Origin: Dickeya undicola
GTDB lineage: Bacteria > Pseudomonadota > Gammaproteobacteria > Enterobacterales > Enterobacteriaceae
DNA length: 64,000 bases
Assembly: GCF_000784735.1 (NCBI RefSeq)
Contig: NZ_JSYG01000032.1
Location: forward strand, 227,656 to 291,655
Reading direction: 5' to 3'
The notes below the pieces were generated by a model that did not search any database, had not been told where the DNA came from, and worked only from the letters and a program-made list of their open reading frames with translations. Position numbers and translations under genes: made by a program. Below, one piece after another: positions 10,673-22,783 of the stretch. The first letter of the stretch is position 1. Each line of letters starts with the position of its first letter.

Positions 10673-10702
10673 TGCGTCAGTTTTATGACAGATTTATGAA
10701 AA
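10673..10702 (-). promoter_or_regulatory. Pho box upstream of phoB
   Basis: On the minus strand the sequence ttcataaatctgtcataaaa followed by ctgacgca reproduces the PhoB-binding repeat (ctgtca-type heptamers, 11-base period) that I remember in front of E. coli phoB. It ends about 45 bases before the phoB start. Confidence 0.8.
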
Positions 10703-11001
10703 ACGGCACCCCCACCACGGTACGTTTTCGCCCCGACAGCCGCCGTATTCAGCCGCTGCCGAAAACTGCCGCCCCGTTTAATTTCTCACATTATCTGCCT
10801 GCAACAACATAGCTAAATCTCGCCTGTCGACGGGAGCCGACACAGATATTTGGGACATGCCCTAAACTGCACGCCTATAATCGCCGATGATAAAGACGCG
10901 GTGTTTCGCCATGACGAACAAGCGCCTTGCCTCACTGACCGCCATTGTCCGCAAGCACCGCCAAAACAACACATCGTTTGCACTCACCTGCAGGGAGTCT
11001 C
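10703..11001. other. Intergenic region between phoB and sbcD
   Basis: About 300 bases without a convincing gene. It should contain the promoter of the divergent sbcDC operon. A gggag Shine-Dalgarno lies eight bases before the sbcD ATG. Confidence 0.6.
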
Positions 11002-12234
11002 ATGCGAATTATTCACACGTCTGACTGGCATCTCGGTCAGTACTTTTATACCCGGAGCCGTGCGCCTGAGCATCAGGCGTTTTTGCACTGGTTGGTTCAG
11101 CAGGTTGAGCAGCATCAGGCCGATGCAGTAATAGTAGCAGGTGATGTGTTCGACAACGGCGCACCACCCAGTTATGCCCGTGAAATGTATAACCATTTTG
11201 TGGTGGCATTGCAGCGTACCGGCTGCCAGTTGGTGGTGATGGGCGGCAACCATGATTCGGTTGCTACCCTGAATGAGTCACGCGCACTGCTGGCCTGCCT
11301 GAATACCCAGGTGGTCGCCGGTTTTGACGGCGACATTCACGAACAGGTGTTGGTGCTGAACAACCGCGCTGGCGAACCCGGCGCGCTGCTGTGCGCGGTT
11401 CCTTTTTTGCGTCCACGCGATGTACTCACCAGCCAGGCCGGCCAGTCCGGCGCACAAAAACAGCAGGCGTTGCAGGATGCCATCGCCCATCATTATCAGC
11501 GCTGTTACCAACTCGCCTGTGAGCAACGTGAAGCGCTGGGCCGCGAACTGCCGATTGTGCTAACCGGCCACCTCACCACGGTGGGCGTCGCCACCTCCGA
11601 TTCGGTGCGCGATATCTATATCGGCACACTGGACGCGTTTCCGGCTCAGGCCTTCCCCCCGGCGGACTACATCGCGCTCGGCCATATTCATCGCCCGCAG
11701 CGGGTGGCGCAATGCGAACACATCCGATACAGCGGCTCGCCGATTCCGCTGAGTTTTGACGAACTGAATCATGAGAAATCGGTGTATCTGGTGCATTTCG
11801 AGCAGGGAAAATTGCAGGACGTCATCGCGCTGACCGTGCCGACCGAACAACCGATGCAATTAGTGAAAGGCAATCTGCCGGAGATCGAGCGCCGTTTGGC
11901 CGGATTTCGCGACTATCACGGCGACAAACCGGTGTGGCTGGATATCGAGATCGCCACTCAGGATTATCTGAGCGACATTCAGCAACGCATTCAGGCGCTA
12001 ACCGAACCGATGAATGTGGAAGTGCTGTTGCTGCGCCGGGCGCGGGAACAGCAGCAACAAATGCTGGTGCAGTTGGAAAAGGAAACGCTGGAGGAGCTGC
12101 AACCTGCCGAGGTGTTTGCCCGACGGCTGGCGCTGGAGAGCGAGCTGGACGAGGCGCGCCAGCAGCGGCTGAAAGGGTTGTTCGAGCGGGTCATTCAGGA
12201 AATTGACGAGCAGCGACGGGAGGCGTCCGCATGA
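11002..12234 (+). CDS. sbcD: SbcCD nuclease, phosphoesterase subunit SbcD
   Basis: The Mre11-like nuclease subunit of the SbcCD complex that opens DNA hairpins and processes double-strand ends. Metallophosphatase motifs are visible in order: [31 protein letters not shown] and [10 protein letters not shown] moved the start to 11002 ([12 protein letters not shown]) because family members start there and a Shine-Dalgarno precedes it. It overlaps sbcC by four bases (ATGA), so the two subunits are translationally coupled. Confidence 0.95.
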   Translation: MRIIHTSDWHLGQYFYTRSRAPEHQAFLHWLVQQVEQHQADAVIVAGDVFDNGAPPSYAREMYNHFVVALQRTGCQLVVMGGNHDSVATLNESRALLACLNTQVVAGFDGDIHEQVLVLNNRAGEPGALLCAVPFLRPRDVLTSQAGQSGAQKQQALQDAIAHHYQRCYQLACEQREALGRELPIVLTGHLTTVGVATSDSVRDIYIGTLDAFPAQAFPPADYIALGHIHRPQRVAQCEHIRYSGSPIPLSFDELNHEKSVYLVHFEQGKLQDVIALTVPTEQPMQLVKGNLPEIERRLAGFRDYHGDKPVWLDIEIATQDYLSDIQQRIQALTEPMNVEVLLLRRAREQQQQMLVQLEKETLEELQPAEVFARRLALESELDEARQQRLKGLFERVIQEIDEQRREASA

Positions 12235-15200
12235 AAATTCTTAGCCTACGCCTGAAAAATCTCAACTCGTTGCAGGGCGAGTGGAAAATCGATTTCACCC
12301 GCGAGCCGTTCTCCAGCAACAGCCTGTTCGCCATCACCGGTCCTACCGGCGCAGGTAAAACCACGCTGCTGGACGCCATCTGCCTCGCGCTGTACCACCA
12401 GACGCCGCGCCTGAAAGTCAGCCCCAGCCAGAACGAGCTGATGACGCGCCACACCGCCGAATGTCTGGCAGAAGTGGAGTTCGAGGTGAAGAATGTCGCC
12501 TACCGTGCCTTCTGGAGTCAGCATCGCGCCCACAGCAGTCCGGAAGGCAATCTGCAACCGCCCAAGGTAGAACTGGCACTGTGCGCCGACGGCAAAATCC
12601 TCACCGATAAGGTGAACGACAAACTGGCGCTGATCGCCGATATCACCGGGCTGGATTTCGATCGCTTCACCAAATCGATGATGCTGTCCCAGGGGCAGTT
12701 CGCCGCCTTCCTGAACGCCGATGCCAATCAGCGAGCCGAGTTACTTGAAGAGCTGACCGGCACCGACATTTACGGCCAGATCTCGGAGCGGGTGTTCGAG
12801 AAGCACAAAGACGCCCAAAGCAAGCTGGAAACCCTGCGGGCGCAGGTCGCTACGCTGGAATTGCTGAGCGACGAGCAGCGCCAGGCGCTGGAGCAGCAGT
12901 TGGAAGCCATCCGCCAGCAGGAACAATCACTGTCATTGCACCGGGAAGAGGTGCTGGAGCATCAGCGCTGGTACGACACGTTACTGCAACTCCAGCAGGC
13001 GCAACATCAAGCCCAGCAGCAGCGGGCCGCGCAGGAACAATTGCAGCAACAGTCGCAATCACAACTGGATAAACTGCAACGCAGCGAACCAGCGGAAAAA
13101 CTGCGTCCGCGCTTTGATGAACGCGAACGCGCGCTACGGGAAAAACAACGCCTGACCCAGCAGTTGAATAGCGTCCGCCAGCAGATCAGCCGCCAGCAGG
13201 ATGCGCTCAATCTGTTGAAAATCCAGTTGGAAAAAGTGCAGGCCACCCGACAGCAGCACGCCGAGCATCGCCAGCAACAGGAAACCTTGATCAATGAACG
13301 GATCCTGCCGCTCGACCACCACATCGCCACCCAGCAAGCCCAGCGCGCCCAGCAACAGCAAGCGTTAGATAACCTGCTGGAACAGCAGAAAACGCTGATC
13401 GCCAGCCTGAGCAGACTACAACGCCAGCAGGAACAGACACGGCAACGGCTGGAAGACATCGAAAACTATCGCCAGCAACATAGCCGCCACCAGCATTTGG
13501 GCAGCCATATTCCACTGTGGCAGGCGCAATTTCCCCAGCAGCAGAAATGGCAGCAGGACTTGCAGGTGCTGCAAGAAAAAGCGGCGCAGCAGCAGATTCA
13601 GGCGGAGTACCTTGACCAGCAGCGCGCCTCACTGGTTGAAAAACAGCAGGCACAGCAAGGTGCCTGCGAGCGAGCCAGCCAACTGCTGACCGAGCACTTG
13701 CAGCAGGATGAACAGCTGGAAGCGGAGCAACCGCTGGCAGACCTGCGCCAGCAACTGACCCGGCTCATGGCCGAACGCCCGGATCGCCAGCAATTGGCCA
13801 CCAGTGCCGCCGTGCTGCAACAGTTGATGAGCCAGCGCACCCTGCTGGAAGCGCAACAGTTGGACACCCAGCGCCGCATTCAGGCGCTGGAAGATCAACA
13901 GACCCAGCAGCGTCAGGACTATCAGCGCCAGGCCGACCATCTGGCCGACCTCGACAAACGCCACGAACTGGAACTGCGCATCGTCAGTCTGGAACGCGAG
14001 CGCCAGCAACTGCAACCGGGCAAAGAGTGCCCGCTGTGCGGCTCCCCGCATCATCCAGCGGTGGAACGTTATCAGGCGCTGCGCCCTTCGGAAACCCAGC
14101 TCCGGCTACATGCGTTACGTCAGGAGGTGGAGGCGCTGAAAGCCAGCGTGGTGCAGACCGAAACCCAGCTTCAGTTACAAAAACAGCATCGCCTGCAGCA
14201 GCAAAACGCGCTGGATGGCGTTCGACGCGATAACGAGTCGTTACAGTTGCAGTGCCAGTCAGTCAGTGAACGCTTACTTGTTGAGTTCGATCCGCTGCAA
14301 CTGTCGGCCCTGCATCAGTGGATTGAAGAATCCAACACGCGGGAACAGTCGTTGCAAGCGCAGATCGCCAGTCGTGAGCGTAATCAACGCCATATTCAGG
14401 AAAGTAAGGATTTACTCACTTCCGCGCAGCAGCTGCTGGCACAAACCGTGCAGCAACTGGAACTGAATACCCAGCAACAGACCGCTCTGAACGCCTCGCG
14501 GGAAGAGCTGCGGCTGTTACTGGAAAAAACCGAACGCGAGTTGCAACGCCTGCACGACAGCCTCAGCCAAACGCTGGAAACGTTTGAACTCACCGCACCG
14601 ACACTCGCACAGCAGGAAGAGTGGCTGCGTCAGCGCCAGACGGAATGGTTGCGCTGGCAGGAAAACGAGCACGAACAGCATCAGTGCCAGCCGCAACTCG
14701 CCGCGCTGGAAGCGGAAATCATCGCCAGCCAGCAGCGGCAGGAGGAAACCGAAACCGCCATCAAAACCTATCAGCAGCAACTGGCCGACACCCAACGCAC
14801 GCTGGAACAGGCGCAGCAACAGCGCTGGCAATTGATGGGCAATCAGGCGGTGAACGAGGTGCTGAAGCAATTGCGGCAGGTCAGCCAGTCACTGGAGCTG
14901 GAAAGCCAGCAGGCGCAGCAACAGTGGCAGCAGGGTCAGTCGTTGCACAGCCGTCTGAACGGGGAAATCGGCAGCCTGGAGCAGCAAAGCCACCATGCTG
15001 AAACCGCATGGCAGCAGCTTCAAGCCGGGTTTGAAGACGCACTGACCGCCGCCGGATTCGACGATGAAGCCGCCTTCCGCCATGCCTTGCTGGCCGAGGC
15101 CGAGCGCCATCATCTCCTCACGCTAAAAGAGCGGCTCAGCCAGCGTCAACAGCAGGTGGATGCGTTGTTGCAACAGGCGGACAGCGCGCTGGCGCAACAC

Positions 15201-15914
15201 ATGACAACCCGGCCAGAATCGATGCCGGAAGGCATCAGCGACCATGACATTCGCCAGTTGCTCTCCGGCCTTGGTGACATGGTGAAAGCCGAAGCCGCAC
15301 ATCAGGGGGAACTGCGCCAGCAGCTTGCCAGCGATCAGCAACGCCGCGACAAACAGCGCCTGTTGCTGGAGGCCATCGCCCGCGGTCAGCAACAGTGCGA
15401 CGACTGGGGCTACCTTAATCAGTTGATTGGCTCGCAGAAAGGCGACAAATTCCGCCGCTTTGCGCAAGGGCTGACGCTGGATCATCTGGTGTTTCTGGCT
15501 AACCGCCAGCTGTCGCGTCTACATGGGCGCTACCTGCTGCAACGCAAAGCATCCGACACGCTGGAGTTGCAGGTGGCCGATACCTGGCAGGCCGATGCCG
15601 TGCGCGATACCCGCACGCTGTCTGGTGGCGAGAGTTTTCTGGTCAGCCTGGCGCTGGCGCTGGCACTATCCGATCTGGTCAGCACCAAAACCCGCATTGA
15701 CTCGCTGTTCCTCGATGAAGGTTTTGGCACGCTGGACGGTGAAACCCTGGATACCGCGCTGGACGTACTGGATAACCTGAACGCTTCCGGCAAGAGCATC
15801 GGCGTCATCAGTCACGTGGAAGCGATGAAAGATCGCATCCAGGTGCAAATCCGGGTCAGAAAGCGCAACGGTTTGGGCCTTAGCCAGCTCGACAGCGCGT
15901 ATGCAGTGAAATAA
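12231..15914 (+). CDS. sbcC: SbcCD nuclease, ATPase subunit SbcC
   Basis: The Rad50/SMC-like ATPase partner of SbcD. Walker [10 protein letters not shown] is at residues 37-45. A very long Gln-rich coiled coil is interrupted near residue 600 by the zinc hook CPLCG. The C-terminal ABC signature [19 protein letters not shown] and Walker [14 protein letters not shown] complete the ATPase. With 1227 residues it is longer than the roughly 1050 of E. coli SbcC as I remember it; the extra length appears to lie in the coiled-coil arms. Confidence 0.95.
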   Translation: MKILSLRLKNLNSLQGEWKIDFTREPFSSNSLFAITGPTGAGKTTLLDAICLALYHQTPRLKVSPSQNELMTRHTAECLAEVEFEVKNVAYRAFWSQHRAHSSPEGNLQPPKVELALCADGKILTDKVNDKLALIADITGLDFDRFTKSMMLSQGQFAAFLNADANQRAELLEELTGTDIYGQISERVFEKHKDAQSKLETLRAQVATLELLSDEQRQALEQQLEAIRQQEQSLSLHREEVLEHQRWYDTLLQLQQAQHQAQQQRAAQEQLQQQSQSQLDKLQRSEPAEKLRPRFDERERALREKQRLTQQLNSVRQQISRQQDALNLLKIQLEKVQATRQQHAEHRQQQETLINERILPLDHHIATQQAQRAQQQQALDNLLEQQKTLIASLSRLQRQQEQTRQRLEDIENYRQQHSRHQHLGSHIPLWQAQFPQQQKWQQDLQVLQEKAAQQQIQAEYLDQQRASLVEKQQAQQGACERASQLLTEHLQQDEQLEAEQPLADLRQQLTRLMAERPDRQQLATSAAVLQQLMSQRTLLEAQQLDTQRRIQALEDQQTQQRQDYQRQADHLADLDKRHELELRIVSLERERQQLQPGKECPLCGSPHHPAVERYQALRPSETQLRLHALRQEVEALKASVVQTETQLQLQKQHRLQQQNALDGVRRDNESLQLQCQSVSERLLVEFDPLQLSALHQWIEESNTREQSLQAQIASRERNQRHIQESKDLLTSAQQLLAQTVQQLELNTQQQTALNASREELRLLLEKTERELQRLHDSLSQTLETFELTAPTLAQQEEWLRQRQTEWLRWQENEHEQHQCQPQLAALEAEIIASQQRQEETETAIKTYQQQLADTQRTLEQAQQQRWQLMGNQAVNEVLKQLRQVSQSLELESQQAQQQWQQGQSLHSRLNGEIGSLEQQSHHAETAWQQLQAGFEDALTAAGFDDEAAFRHALLAEAERHHLLTLKERLSQRQQQVDALLQQADSALAQHMTTRPESMPEGISDHDIRQLLSGLGDMVKAEAAHQGELRQQLASDQQRRDKQRLLLEAIARGQQQCDDWGYLNQLIGSQKGDKFRRFAQGLTLDHLVFLANRQLSRLHGRYLLQRKASDTLELQVADTWQADAVRDTRTLSGGESFLVSLALALALSDLVSTKTRIDSLFLDEGFGTLDGETLDTALDVLDNLNASGKSIGVISHVEAMKDRIQVQIRVRKRNGLGLSQLDSAYAVK

Positions 15915-15918
15915 ATTC

Positions 15919-15944
15919 AGCGGGGCGTACCTGGCGTCCCCGCT
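15919..15944. terminator. Hairpin between convergent sbcC and mak
   Basis: The stem agcgggg/ccccgct (seven base pairs, about 12-base loop) sits in the 36-base gap of two converging genes. It has no T run on either side, so termination activity is only likely. Confidence 0.45.
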
Positions 15945-15950
15945 GCATAT

Positions 15951-16862
15951 TTAGCGCGCGTGCGGCCACAGCCAGGCCGCACCGCGCACGCCACTGGAGT
16001 CACCGTGAATCGCCTGTCGAACCGGCGTATCGCACTCGCCGCCAAACACCCATTGTTTCAGTAAACCGGGCACGGTGTCATACAGCCGTTTAACGTTGCT
16101 CATGCCGCCGCCCAGCACAATCACATCTGGGTCTAGTAAATTGACGATATGCGCCAGCGATTTAGCCAGCCGCTGCTCATAGCGTTGCAGTGCCTGCTCC
16201 GCCAGCACATCGCCCCGCCCGGCCAGCTCAATAATTTCATGACCCTGGCGCGTCTGCCCGCTCAGACGCTGATAGTCCATGCCAAAACCGGTGCCGGAAA
16301 TAAACGTCTCGATGCACCCCGTGCGGCCGCAATAACAAGGCATCGATTGCTGATCGCGCCATTCGTCGGCATCCATCCACGGCAGCGGATTATGCCCCCA
16401 CTCGCCCGCCACGCCGTTGCGCCCGATGTGCGCCTGCCCATTTAAGGCGATACCGGCACCACAACCGGTGCCAATAATCACTGCAAACACCTTGTCTGCA
16501 CCCGCCGCCGCGCCATCCACCGCTTCGGATACCGCAAAGCAGTTGGCGTCGTTCGCCACCCGCACTGGCCGCCCTAACAGCTGCGCCAGGTCCTGATCCA
16601 GCGGTTGCTGATTCAGCCACACCGAATTGGCGTTTTTGACCCGGCCGGTTACCGGCGACAACGTACCAGGAATACCGACGCCCACGCTGCCGCGCTGTCC
16701 GGTGGCCTGCTCCGCCATGCCAACCAGATCGGCGATAGATTGCAGGGTTTGCCGATAGTCATGCCGTGGCGTCGCCACCCGGTGGCGGAATGCCTCGCGC
16801 CCTTCGTCCGTCAGCGCAATGACCTCGGTTTTGGTGCCGCCCAAATCAATACCTATTCGCAC
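15951..16862 (-). CDS. mak: Fructokinase Mak (ROK family)
   Basis: Phosphorylates fructose (and mannose in the E. coli enzyme) with ATP. The N-terminal ATP loop [14 protein letters not shown], the ROK catalytic block [20 protein letters not shown] with catalytic Asp, and the zinc-site motif [10 protein letters not shown]...[10 protein letters not shown] are all present. The 303-residue length is normal. Position between sbcC and rdgC is the same as in E. coli. Confidence 0.92.
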   Translation of the reverse strand: MRIGIDLGGTKTEVIALTDEGREAFRHRVATPRHDYRQTLQSIADLVGMAEQATGQRGSVGVGIPGTLSPVTGRVKNANSVWLNQQPLDQDLAQLLGRPVRVANDANCFAVSEAVDGAAAGADKVFAVIIGTGCGAGIALNGQAHIGRNGVAGEWGHNPLPWMDADEWRDQQSMPCYCGRTGCIETFISGTGFGMDYQRLSGQTRQGHEIIELAGRGDVLAEQALQRYEQRLAKSLAHIVNLLDPDVIVLGGGMSNVKRLYDTVPGLLKQWVFGGECDTPVRQAIHGDSSGVRGAAWLWPHAR

Positions 16863-17038
16863 ATTGCCTCCTGTTTATTCACCGAACTCGCGTATGCCTG
16901 ACGATGACATTATCGTAATCGTACCGCCTCTCACCACAATTCGTTATTATGCCCGCTGCGATTAACCCTTGCGTCCTGAAGCTCGCTTCGTGTGATCACG
17001 AGAAAGCGCGCCAGCGACGCGCCAGTCTGGGAAGAAAA

Positions 17039-17950
17039 ATGCTGTGGTTTAAAAATTTGATGATTTATCGCCTGAGCCGCGATATCAGCCTCTCTGCGGA
17101 CGCCATGGAGACACAGCTGGCCTCCTTCGCCTTTACCCCCTGCGGCAGTCAGGATCTGACCAAAACCGGTTGGGTTTCGCCGATGGGACCGCACGGCGAC
17201 GCGCTGACCCACGTGGTCAACGGTCAGATCCTGATCTGCGCCCGCAAAGAAGAGAAGATTTTGCCTGCGCCGGTTATCAAGCAAGCGCTACAGGCGCGAA
17301 TCGACAAGCTGGAAGGCGAACAGCACCGCAAACTGAAGAAAACCGAAAAAGACGCGCTGAAAGACGACGTGCTGCACAGCCTGCTGCCCCGTGCGTTCAG
17401 CCGGTTTAGCCAGATTTCACTGTGGATAGACACCGTTAATCACCTGATCATGGTGGACGCTGCCAGCGCCAAGAAAGCCGAGGATACGCTGGCGCTTCTG
17501 CGTAAAACGCTGGGGTCGCTGCCGGTGGTGCCGTTGACCATGGAAAACCCGATCGAGCTGACGCTGACCGAGTGGGTACGTTCCGGCCAGACGCCCGCCG
17601 GTTTCACGCTGCAAGATGAAGCCGAACTGAAAGCGGTGCTGGAAGACGGCGGCGTCATTCGCTGCAAGAAACAGGAACTGGTCAGCGACGAAATCGCCAC
17701 CCATATCGAAGCGGGCAAAGTGGTGACCAAACTGGCGCTGGACTGGCAGGAACGCATCCAGTTGGTGCTGGCGGACGATGGTTCGCTCAAGCGTCTGAAA
17801 TTCGCCGATACCCTGCGCGAACAGAACGACGATATCGACCGGGAAGACGTGGCTCAGCGGTTTGACGCCGACTTTACGCTGATGACCGGCGAAGTGGCGG
17901 CATTGATCGCCAACCTGACAGAAGCGTTAGGTGGCGAGGCACAACGTTGA
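17039..17950 (+). CDS. rdgC: Recombination-associated protein RdgC
   Basis: A ring-forming nucleoid-associated DNA-binding protein that restrains RecA. The protein begins [15 protein letters not shown] and carries [12 protein letters not shown] and [15 protein letters not shown], the family landmarks. The start at 17039 is preceded by ggaagaaaa; the longer reading frame upstream is not conserved. The length of 303 residues equals the family norm. Confidence 0.95.
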   Translation: MLWFKNLMIYRLSRDISLSADAMETQLASFAFTPCGSQDLTKTGWVSPMGPHGDALTHVVNGQILICARKEEKILPAPVIKQALQARIDKLEGEQHRKLKKTEKDALKDDVLHSLLPRAFSRFSQISLWIDTVNHLIMVDAASAKKAEDTLALLRKTLGSLPVVPLTMENPIELTLTEWVRSGQTPAGFTLQDEAELKAVLEDGGVIRCKKQELVSDEIATHIEAGKVVTKLALDWQERIQLVLADDGSLKRLKFADTLREQNDDIDREDVAQRFDADFTLMTGEVAALIANLTEALGGEAQR

Positions 17951-17975
17951 CCGGTAATCAACGTCGGCCTCTGGA

Positions 17976-17992
17976 CGCCGGGTAACCCGGCG
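17976..17992. terminator. Hairpin between convergent rdgC and the chemoreceptor gene
   Basis: A seven-base-pair perfect stem, cgccggg/cccggcg, with a three-base loop and no clear T run. A shared terminator is plausible from position. Confidence 0.4.
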
Positions 17993-18002
17993 CCCTGTTG
18001 AT

Positions 18003-19793
18003 TTACAGCTTAAAGTGGCTGATCGAGGAGTGCAGTTCTTCAGACTGCGACTGCAATGAGGCGAAGGCGGATGCCGCTTCCTGCACCATCGCCGCGTTCT
18101 GCTGCACCATTGAGTCCAACTGCGCCACCGCTTTGTTGATCTCCTGAATCCCGCGCATCTGTTCTCCTGATGCATGGGTGATTTCCGACATCACCGTACT
18201 CACGGAAGACACGCCGCCGACAATTTCGGTCATGGTGTTACCAGCCTGACGCACCTGCCGCGAACCGGTATTCACACTCTCGACGGTGGATTCGATCAGC
18301 GCTTTGATCTCTTTCGCCGCCTGCGCGCTCCGCTGTGCCAGCGAACGGACCTCGCCAGCCACGACCGCAAAGCCACGACCTTGCTCACCCGCACGGGCCG
18401 CTTCCACCGCCGCGTTCAGTGCCAGGATATTGGTCTGGAAAGCAATACCGTCGATCACACCGATAATATCGCCAATCTTGCCAGAAGCCACTTCGATCTC
18501 CTGCATGGTGTCAACAACCTCGGACACCACTTTCCCCCCTGCGCTGGCATCGTTCGCCAACGAGCGGGTACGATCGTTCACCTGCTGGGCGGAACCGGCC
18601 GACTGGGTAACGGTGGCAGAAATCTGCTCCAGTGCGGCGGCGGTTTGCTGCAAGCTGGCCGCGGCCGCTTCAGTGCGGGACGCCAGATCGTTATTGCCGG
18701 TCGCCACTTCGTCGGTCGCGGTTTGCAGCGATGCGCTGATATCACGAATTTGCAGCATGATCATGCTGAGTTTGTCGACAAAGGTGTTGAACGAGCGGGC
18801 GATCTGCGCCACTTCATCATGACCATCGTCTGGCAAACGCAGGGTCAGGTCGTTGGTGCCGTGACTGATATCGTCCATCGCATCGCGAATCTGTAACAGA
18901 CGTTTGAGCGAGGCGTTGATCAGCACACCTAACACCACTGAGCCAAGAACACTGATGATCACCAGCGCGACCACCGACGTCCACAGCAGTGAACCCATAC
19001 CGGCGGTGGCTTCCGCCTTGTCCAGCGCGACCAGCACATACCAATCGGTGCCTGCAACCGGTTGAGCTTTTACCAGCATATCGCGCCCACTGATGCTCAA
19101 CTGCACCGGGTGGTCAGATTTCAGCACCTGTCCCAGATTCACCTGTGGGGCAATCTCGGTTAATTTTTTCAGCGTCAGCTTGGCGTCTGGATGAGCGATG
19201 ATGGTGCCGTCCGCCTGGATCAGAATGCCATAGCTGGCAGGCGTTGGATGGATAGCTTTAACGTTGGCGATAACGCTGTCCATGGTTACATCACTGCCCA
19301 ACACGCCCTTGACGTTACTGCCGTCCAGCACCGGCGCGACAAACGACACCACAATGGTATTGGTTGCCATGTCCAGATACGGCGCGGTCGCGATAGCTTT
19401 ACCTTCTCTCACTGCCTGCTGATACCAGGGGCGGACAGTGGGGTCATAATTGGCAGGAATACCACCGGGGTCGGAGAATTTGGCAGTATGGGTAGCGTAC
19501 CCCATATACACGTTGATGAAGCTGCCTGCCGCCGCCATCTGTTTAAATACCGGAATCGGGTCGTCGCTGGTCAACCCCACACCATTGAGCGACGTAATGA
19601 TTTGTTTTTTAGCCGCCACCCAATCGCTAATAGCCAGGCTATGGCCTGCAGTTACTGCGGTGAGCAGGTTATTGATGGATTCATCGTTATATTTATCAGT
19701 TACCCGGTAATTCAAAGAAGTATTAATTACCAGGGCAACCACAATGATAGCCGTGCATACGGCCAGAATACGAGCGCGAGTAGTTTTAAGCAT
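18003..19793 (-). CDS. Methyl-accepting chemotaxis protein with dCache sensor domain
   Basis: An inner-membrane chemoreceptor of 596 residues. One N-terminal helix (about 9-27) is followed by a periplasmic dCache-type domain (about 30-270, with [16 protein letters not shown]), a second helix, a HAMP linker and a long cytoplasmic signalling coil. The hairpin tip [20 protein letters not shown] is invariant. The C-terminus ends ISHFKL without the NWETF-type CheR/CheB tether, so its methylation would depend on other receptors. WYxxA-type dCache domains often bind amino acids, but no ligand can be assigned. I prefer the ATG at 19793 to the GTG three codons upstream. Confidence 0.9.
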   Translation of the reverse strand: MLKTTRARILAVCTAIIVVALVINTSLNYRVTDKYNDESINNLLTAVTAGHSLAISDWVAAKKQIITSLNGVGLTSDDPIPVFKQMAAAGSFINVYMGYATHTAKFSDPGGIPANYDPTVRPWYQQAVREGKAIATAPYLDMATNTIVVSFVAPVLDGSNVKGVLGSDVTMDSVIANVKAIHPTPASYGILIQADGTIIAHPDAKLTLKKLTEIAPQVNLGQVLKSDHPVQLSISGRDMLVKAQPVAGTDWYVLVALDKAEATAGMGSLLWTSVVALVIISVLGSVVLGVLINASLKRLLQIRDAMDDISHGTNDLTLRLPDDGHDEVAQIARSFNTFVDKLSMIMLQIRDISASLQTATDEVATGNNDLASRTEAAAASLQQTAAALEQISATVTQSAGSAQQVNDRTRSLANDASAGGKVVSEVVDTMQEIEVASGKIGDIIGVIDGIAFQTNILALNAAVEAARAGEQGRGFAVVAGEVRSLAQRSAQAAKEIKALIESTVESVNTGSRQVRQAGNTMTEIVGGVSSVSTVMSEITHASGEQMRGIQEINKAVAQLDSMVQQNAAMVQEAASAFASLQSQSEELHSSISHFKL

Positions 19794-20116
19794 AGTGACC
19801 ACATCATTATTGAAATGCTTTTTTAAATAACCACAACGATCGCCTCATGAATCACGAGGCATTCCATTCGAAAAAGTAAAGCGGTTTGCCAGAAGTATCT
19901 CCTCTCTATCACGCAGATAGACGACACCGCCACCAACAGAAAGGCCTTCTCACAGGAAAATACAATGGCTGCTATCAGATTTACAGATTTATCTGAAATT
20001 TTTCATATAAGAAAATAATATGGTTTTTATAATTAATAACAAATCAACAATATAGGAATTTATATATTTTCAAATATCTATATTTCCGCCTGGCAATTAC
20101 CAAACGTCATTATCAC
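19794..20116. other. A+T-rich leader region of the chemoreceptor gene
   Basis: About 320 bases that contain the chemoreceptor promoter. No gene is visible. The right part (19990-20090) is very A+T-rich. Confidence 0.5.
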
Positions 20117-20254
20117 TATACCCCAAATAATTCGAGTTGCAGGACAAAACGTATTGCGTGTTGAACAACGCGAAGCGTTGGCCCTTCAGGGCAAGGCTCA
20201 TGTGAGCCTTGTAACGCAGCCAACACACCTGCAACTTGAAGTATGACGGGTATA
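20117..20254. repeat. Terminal-inverted-repeat element, copy 1 (138 bp)
   Basis: The element runs from tata + ccccaaataattcgagttg to caacttgaagtatgacggg + tata; the first 26 bases are an imperfect inverted repeat of the last 26. Inside is a second palindromic section around caaggctcatgtgagccttg. A second copy in the opposite direction is at 42861-43001. The ends and size fit a small non-coding mobile repeat (MITE/ERIC-like) of soft-rot enterobacteria; I cannot name the family. Confidence 0.75.
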
Positions 20255-20412
20255 TAAAATGGAATAGCAAAACGTTTCGACAATCATATAGCGGCAGAAT
20301 GACAAACAGATGGCACCGCGACATCGATAAGCACAGAGCGTAACGTAATATCAGAAAACGGCTGTCGATATCACTGACAGCCGCTGATGAAGAAAGGAAA
20401 CGATGACCAGAA

Positions 20413-20697
20413 TCAGAGATAACGGCACAGATAGGACGAGGGTTCAGACACCTTCAGTTTGAATTCACTTTTTTCCGGCACGTTGAAGACCGCACCGGCT
20501 TCAAACAGCTGCCATTCCTGCGCGCCCGGCAACAGCACGTTCAACGCACCGCTGACTACCGTCATTTCTTCCGCCTGCCCGGTGCCAAAGGTATAGTCAC
20601 CTGCTTCCATCACCCCGACGCTGGCGCGGCCGATGCGGCTGCCGTCAAAACCGATAGATTTTACTTTCCCTTCAAAATACTCATTTACATTCAGCAT
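20413..20697 (-). CDS. ppnP: Pyrimidine/purine nucleoside phosphorylase PpnP
   Basis: A small cupin that phosphorolyses many nucleosides to base plus ribose-1-phosphate. The residues [49 protein letters not shown] and [10 protein letters not shown] match E. coli PpnP (YaiE) closely. I start at 20697 (MLNVNEYF), giving 94 residues, as in the family. It lies 36 bases downstream of aroL in the same direction. Confidence 0.93.
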   Translation of the reverse strand: MLNVNEYFEGKVKSIGFDGSRIGRASVGVMEAGDYTFGTGQAEEMTVVSGALNVLLPGAQEWQLFEAGAVFNVPEKSEFKLKVSEPSSYLCRYL

Positions 20698-20733
20698 AAT
20701 GCCCAACCTTTCTGTTAAAAAATCGATTGACCG

Positions 20734-21255
20734 TCAGGCCGCTGGCAGACGTAACGTCTGCACCAGTTCCGCAACAATCACAGCGGGCGCTCGGGTGGCG
20801 TCCACCACATAGTGCGCCACATCCTGATACAACGCCTCACGCTCACTGAGCACCGCTTCCATCTCTTCAGCGATCGGTCGCCCGGTCAGCGTCGGTCGCT
20901 GATGCGCCTGAGGGCTGGCCTCTAACCGCTGCGCCAGCGCCTGTGCTGGTGCGTGCAGGTAAATCACAATCCCCTGCGCACGCATAAACTGACGATTCTG
21001 CTCCAGCAGCACCATACCACCGCCGGTTGCCACAATCCGGTTCGGTGCGGTTACCGCGTGTAGTGCCTCGCTCTCCCGGCGGCGAAACCCCGGCCACCCT
21101 TCAGCAGCGACGACATCCGCCACGGTCAAGCCGCTGGTATACTGCATAAAAATGTCTGTATCGACAAACTCATAGCCAAGCGACCGCGCCAGCTCACCGC
21201 CAACCGTGGTTTTTCCGCACCCTCTGGCACCGACCATAAAAATGGGTTGTGTCAT
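20734..21255 (-). CDS. aroL: Shikimate kinase AroL
   Basis: Phosphorylates shikimate at the 3-hydroxyl in aromatic amino acid synthesis. P-loop GARGCGKTT, shikimate-binding DTDIF and RRRESEAL, and the VATGGGMVL block are all present. The 173-residue form starting [12 protein letters not shown] at 21255 is the normal size; the longer frame upstream is not conserved. I see no convincing TyrR or TrpR box by eye. Confidence 0.92.
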   Translation of the reverse strand: MTQPIFMVGARGCGKTTVGGELARSLGYEFVDTDIFMQYTSGLTVADVVAAEGWPGFRRRESEALHAVTAPNRIVATGGGMVLLEQNRQFMRAQGIVIYLHAPAQALAQRLEASPQAHQRPTLTGRPIAEEMEAVLSEREALYQDVAHYVVDATRAPAVIVAELVQTLRLPAA

Positions 21256-21503
21256 GTCACGACCAGTCCTTATTTTTCTCAGGCTTATCATCCGCAACGG
21301 AAACTGCTGCCAACCAGCGCCTGTCATACCAAGAGCAGAATCATACAGGCAATAATCCTTATTAAGAAAGCCTCCGCACGGCCCCGGTATAGGGAAAGCC
21401 ACTTCACGCCAGCTTTCCGTTTAAATTCAGCACAACACGCCATAATGCTTACCAAACATGGCAAGTTACGCCGTAAAAACCGCCGTTATAGCGCGACGAC
21501 CAT
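21256..21503. other. Intergenic region upstream of aroL
   Basis: About 250 bases carrying the aroL promoter, with no reading frame I would call. The ansB terminator adjoins it on the right. Confidence 0.5.
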
Positions 21504-21535
21504 AAAAAACAGTCAGGCCGCCAATCGGCGGCCTG
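21504..21535 (-). terminator. Terminator of ansB
   Basis: The nine-base-pair perfect stem caggccgcc/ggcggcctg with a four-base loop is followed on the minus strand by six T residues, 22 bases after the ansB stop. Confidence 0.9.
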
Positions 21536-21556
21536 TTCATGCGATAAACGCGTGGA

Positions 21557-22603
21557 TCAATAGGTATGGAAATACTCTTGGATCACCGCCGGATCGCTGG
21601 TACGGGTCAGTGCCAGCATCAGCAGAATACGGGCATGAGCCGGGTTAAGAGAATCCGCAACCAGGCCAGGCAGGGCTTCATCTGGCGGCACGATGCCATT
21701 ACCAGTACGGGAGGAGCGCACCACTACCACGCCTTTGTCCAGCGCCTTACGCATACCGGCAATGCCACGCACCGACACCGACCCGGCCCCCATTCCGGCA
21801 TAAACAATGCCTTTTACGCCGTGCTGAATAGCCGCGTCGTACAGGTATTCCGGGTCATCCTGATAGCCATACAGAATATCGACTTTCGGCAGTGAAGTCA
21901 GACCGCGCACATCAAACACAGAGCGAGTGGTATGCAGCTTATCGATACGGTTCTGATAATAAATACGGTTGCCGATCACAACCCCCAGATAACCTTCTTC
22001 ATTTGCCCGAAAACTGTCCAGCGTTGACGCGTTGCTCTTGGTGATATAACGAGCAGAACCGATACGGTCATTGAGCACCACCAGCACGCCACGGCCGCGA
22101 GATTGCTTATCGCTCGCCACACGGACGGCTTCCAGCAGGTTCATCGGGCCATCGGCGCTAATGGCCGTAGCCGGACGCATCGCCGCCACAAACACCACCG
22201 GTTTGTCACTTTTCACCGTCAGATGGAGAAAATAAGCCGACGCCTCCAGCGTGTCCGTACCGTGGGTAATCACCACGCCATCCACATCGTCACGCGCCAG
22301 CAGCGCGTTCACCCGCTGGCTCAGTTTCAGCACCACGTCGCCGGTCATGTTTTCGCTGGCCATGTTGGCGAATTGCTCGCCTGTCACATTAGCCAGTTTT
22401 TTCACATCGGGTACGGCGTTGATCAGCGTATCTACACCAAGCGCGCCCGCCTTGTAACCGGTGGTCTGAGTGCCCGTCGCTGCCGAACCAGCAATAGTCC
22501 CGCCGGTTGCCAGGATGACGATATTTGGCAGTTTATCTGCCGCGTTGGCCGTGAAAGCAAAGAAGAAAACAACAATAAACAGAGATTTAAACCATCGTTC
22601 CAT
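21557..22603 (-). CDS. ansB: Periplasmic L-asparaginase, type II (Erwinia/Dickeya asparaginase)
   Basis: Hydrolyses L-asparagine (and glutamine to some extent) to aspartate and ammonia in the periplasm. A 21-residue signal peptide ends ANA before [18 protein letters not shown]. The catalytic nucleophile is Thr36 (mature Thr15), and the second triad lies in VVITHGTDT. From memory the mature protein differs at only a few positions from the clinically used Dickeya chrysanthemi enzyme; differences I noticed include PDVKK for PEVKK and NVTGEQ for NVKGEQ. It is a single gene with its own terminator and is the best taxonomic marker in the window. Confidence 0.97.
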   Translation of the reverse strand: MERWFKSLFIVVFFFAFTANAADKLPNIVILATGGTIAGSAATGTQTTGYKAGALGVDTLINAVPDVKKLANVTGEQFANMASENMTGDVVLKLSQRVNALLARDDVDGVVITHGTDTLEASAYFLHLTVKSDKPVVFVAAMRPATAISADGPMNLLEAVRVASDKQSRGRGVLVVLNDRIGSARYITKSNASTLDSFRANEEGYLGVVIGNRIYYQNRIDKLHTTRSVFDVRGLTSLPKVDILYGYQDDPEYLYDAAIQHGVKGIVYAGMGAGSVSVRGIAGMRKALDKGVVVVRSSRTGNGIVPPDEALPGLVADSLNPAHARILLMLALTRTSDPAVIQEYFHTY

Positions 22604-22783
22604 AACAGATTCTCTTTAATGGGTCAGAGGACGATCGGGCTATTCCTGCCCGGAAGCCGGCATCAGCCGATCGTTTTTTATCGAAAAACTCCTTATCTGC
22701 CAGCGGGTAGGCTGGCATCGGCGCTTATGTTGCAGCGCTCCCCAAAGGCTGTATAGCACCTGATGCCCAACAGGAGAGCCAGA

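Noticed and set aside
12850..14870. Many long reading frames on both strands inside sbcC
   Set aside because: They are shadows of the Gln-rich coiled-coil coding sequence, with low-complexity Cys/Leu/Ser-rich translations and no start signals.
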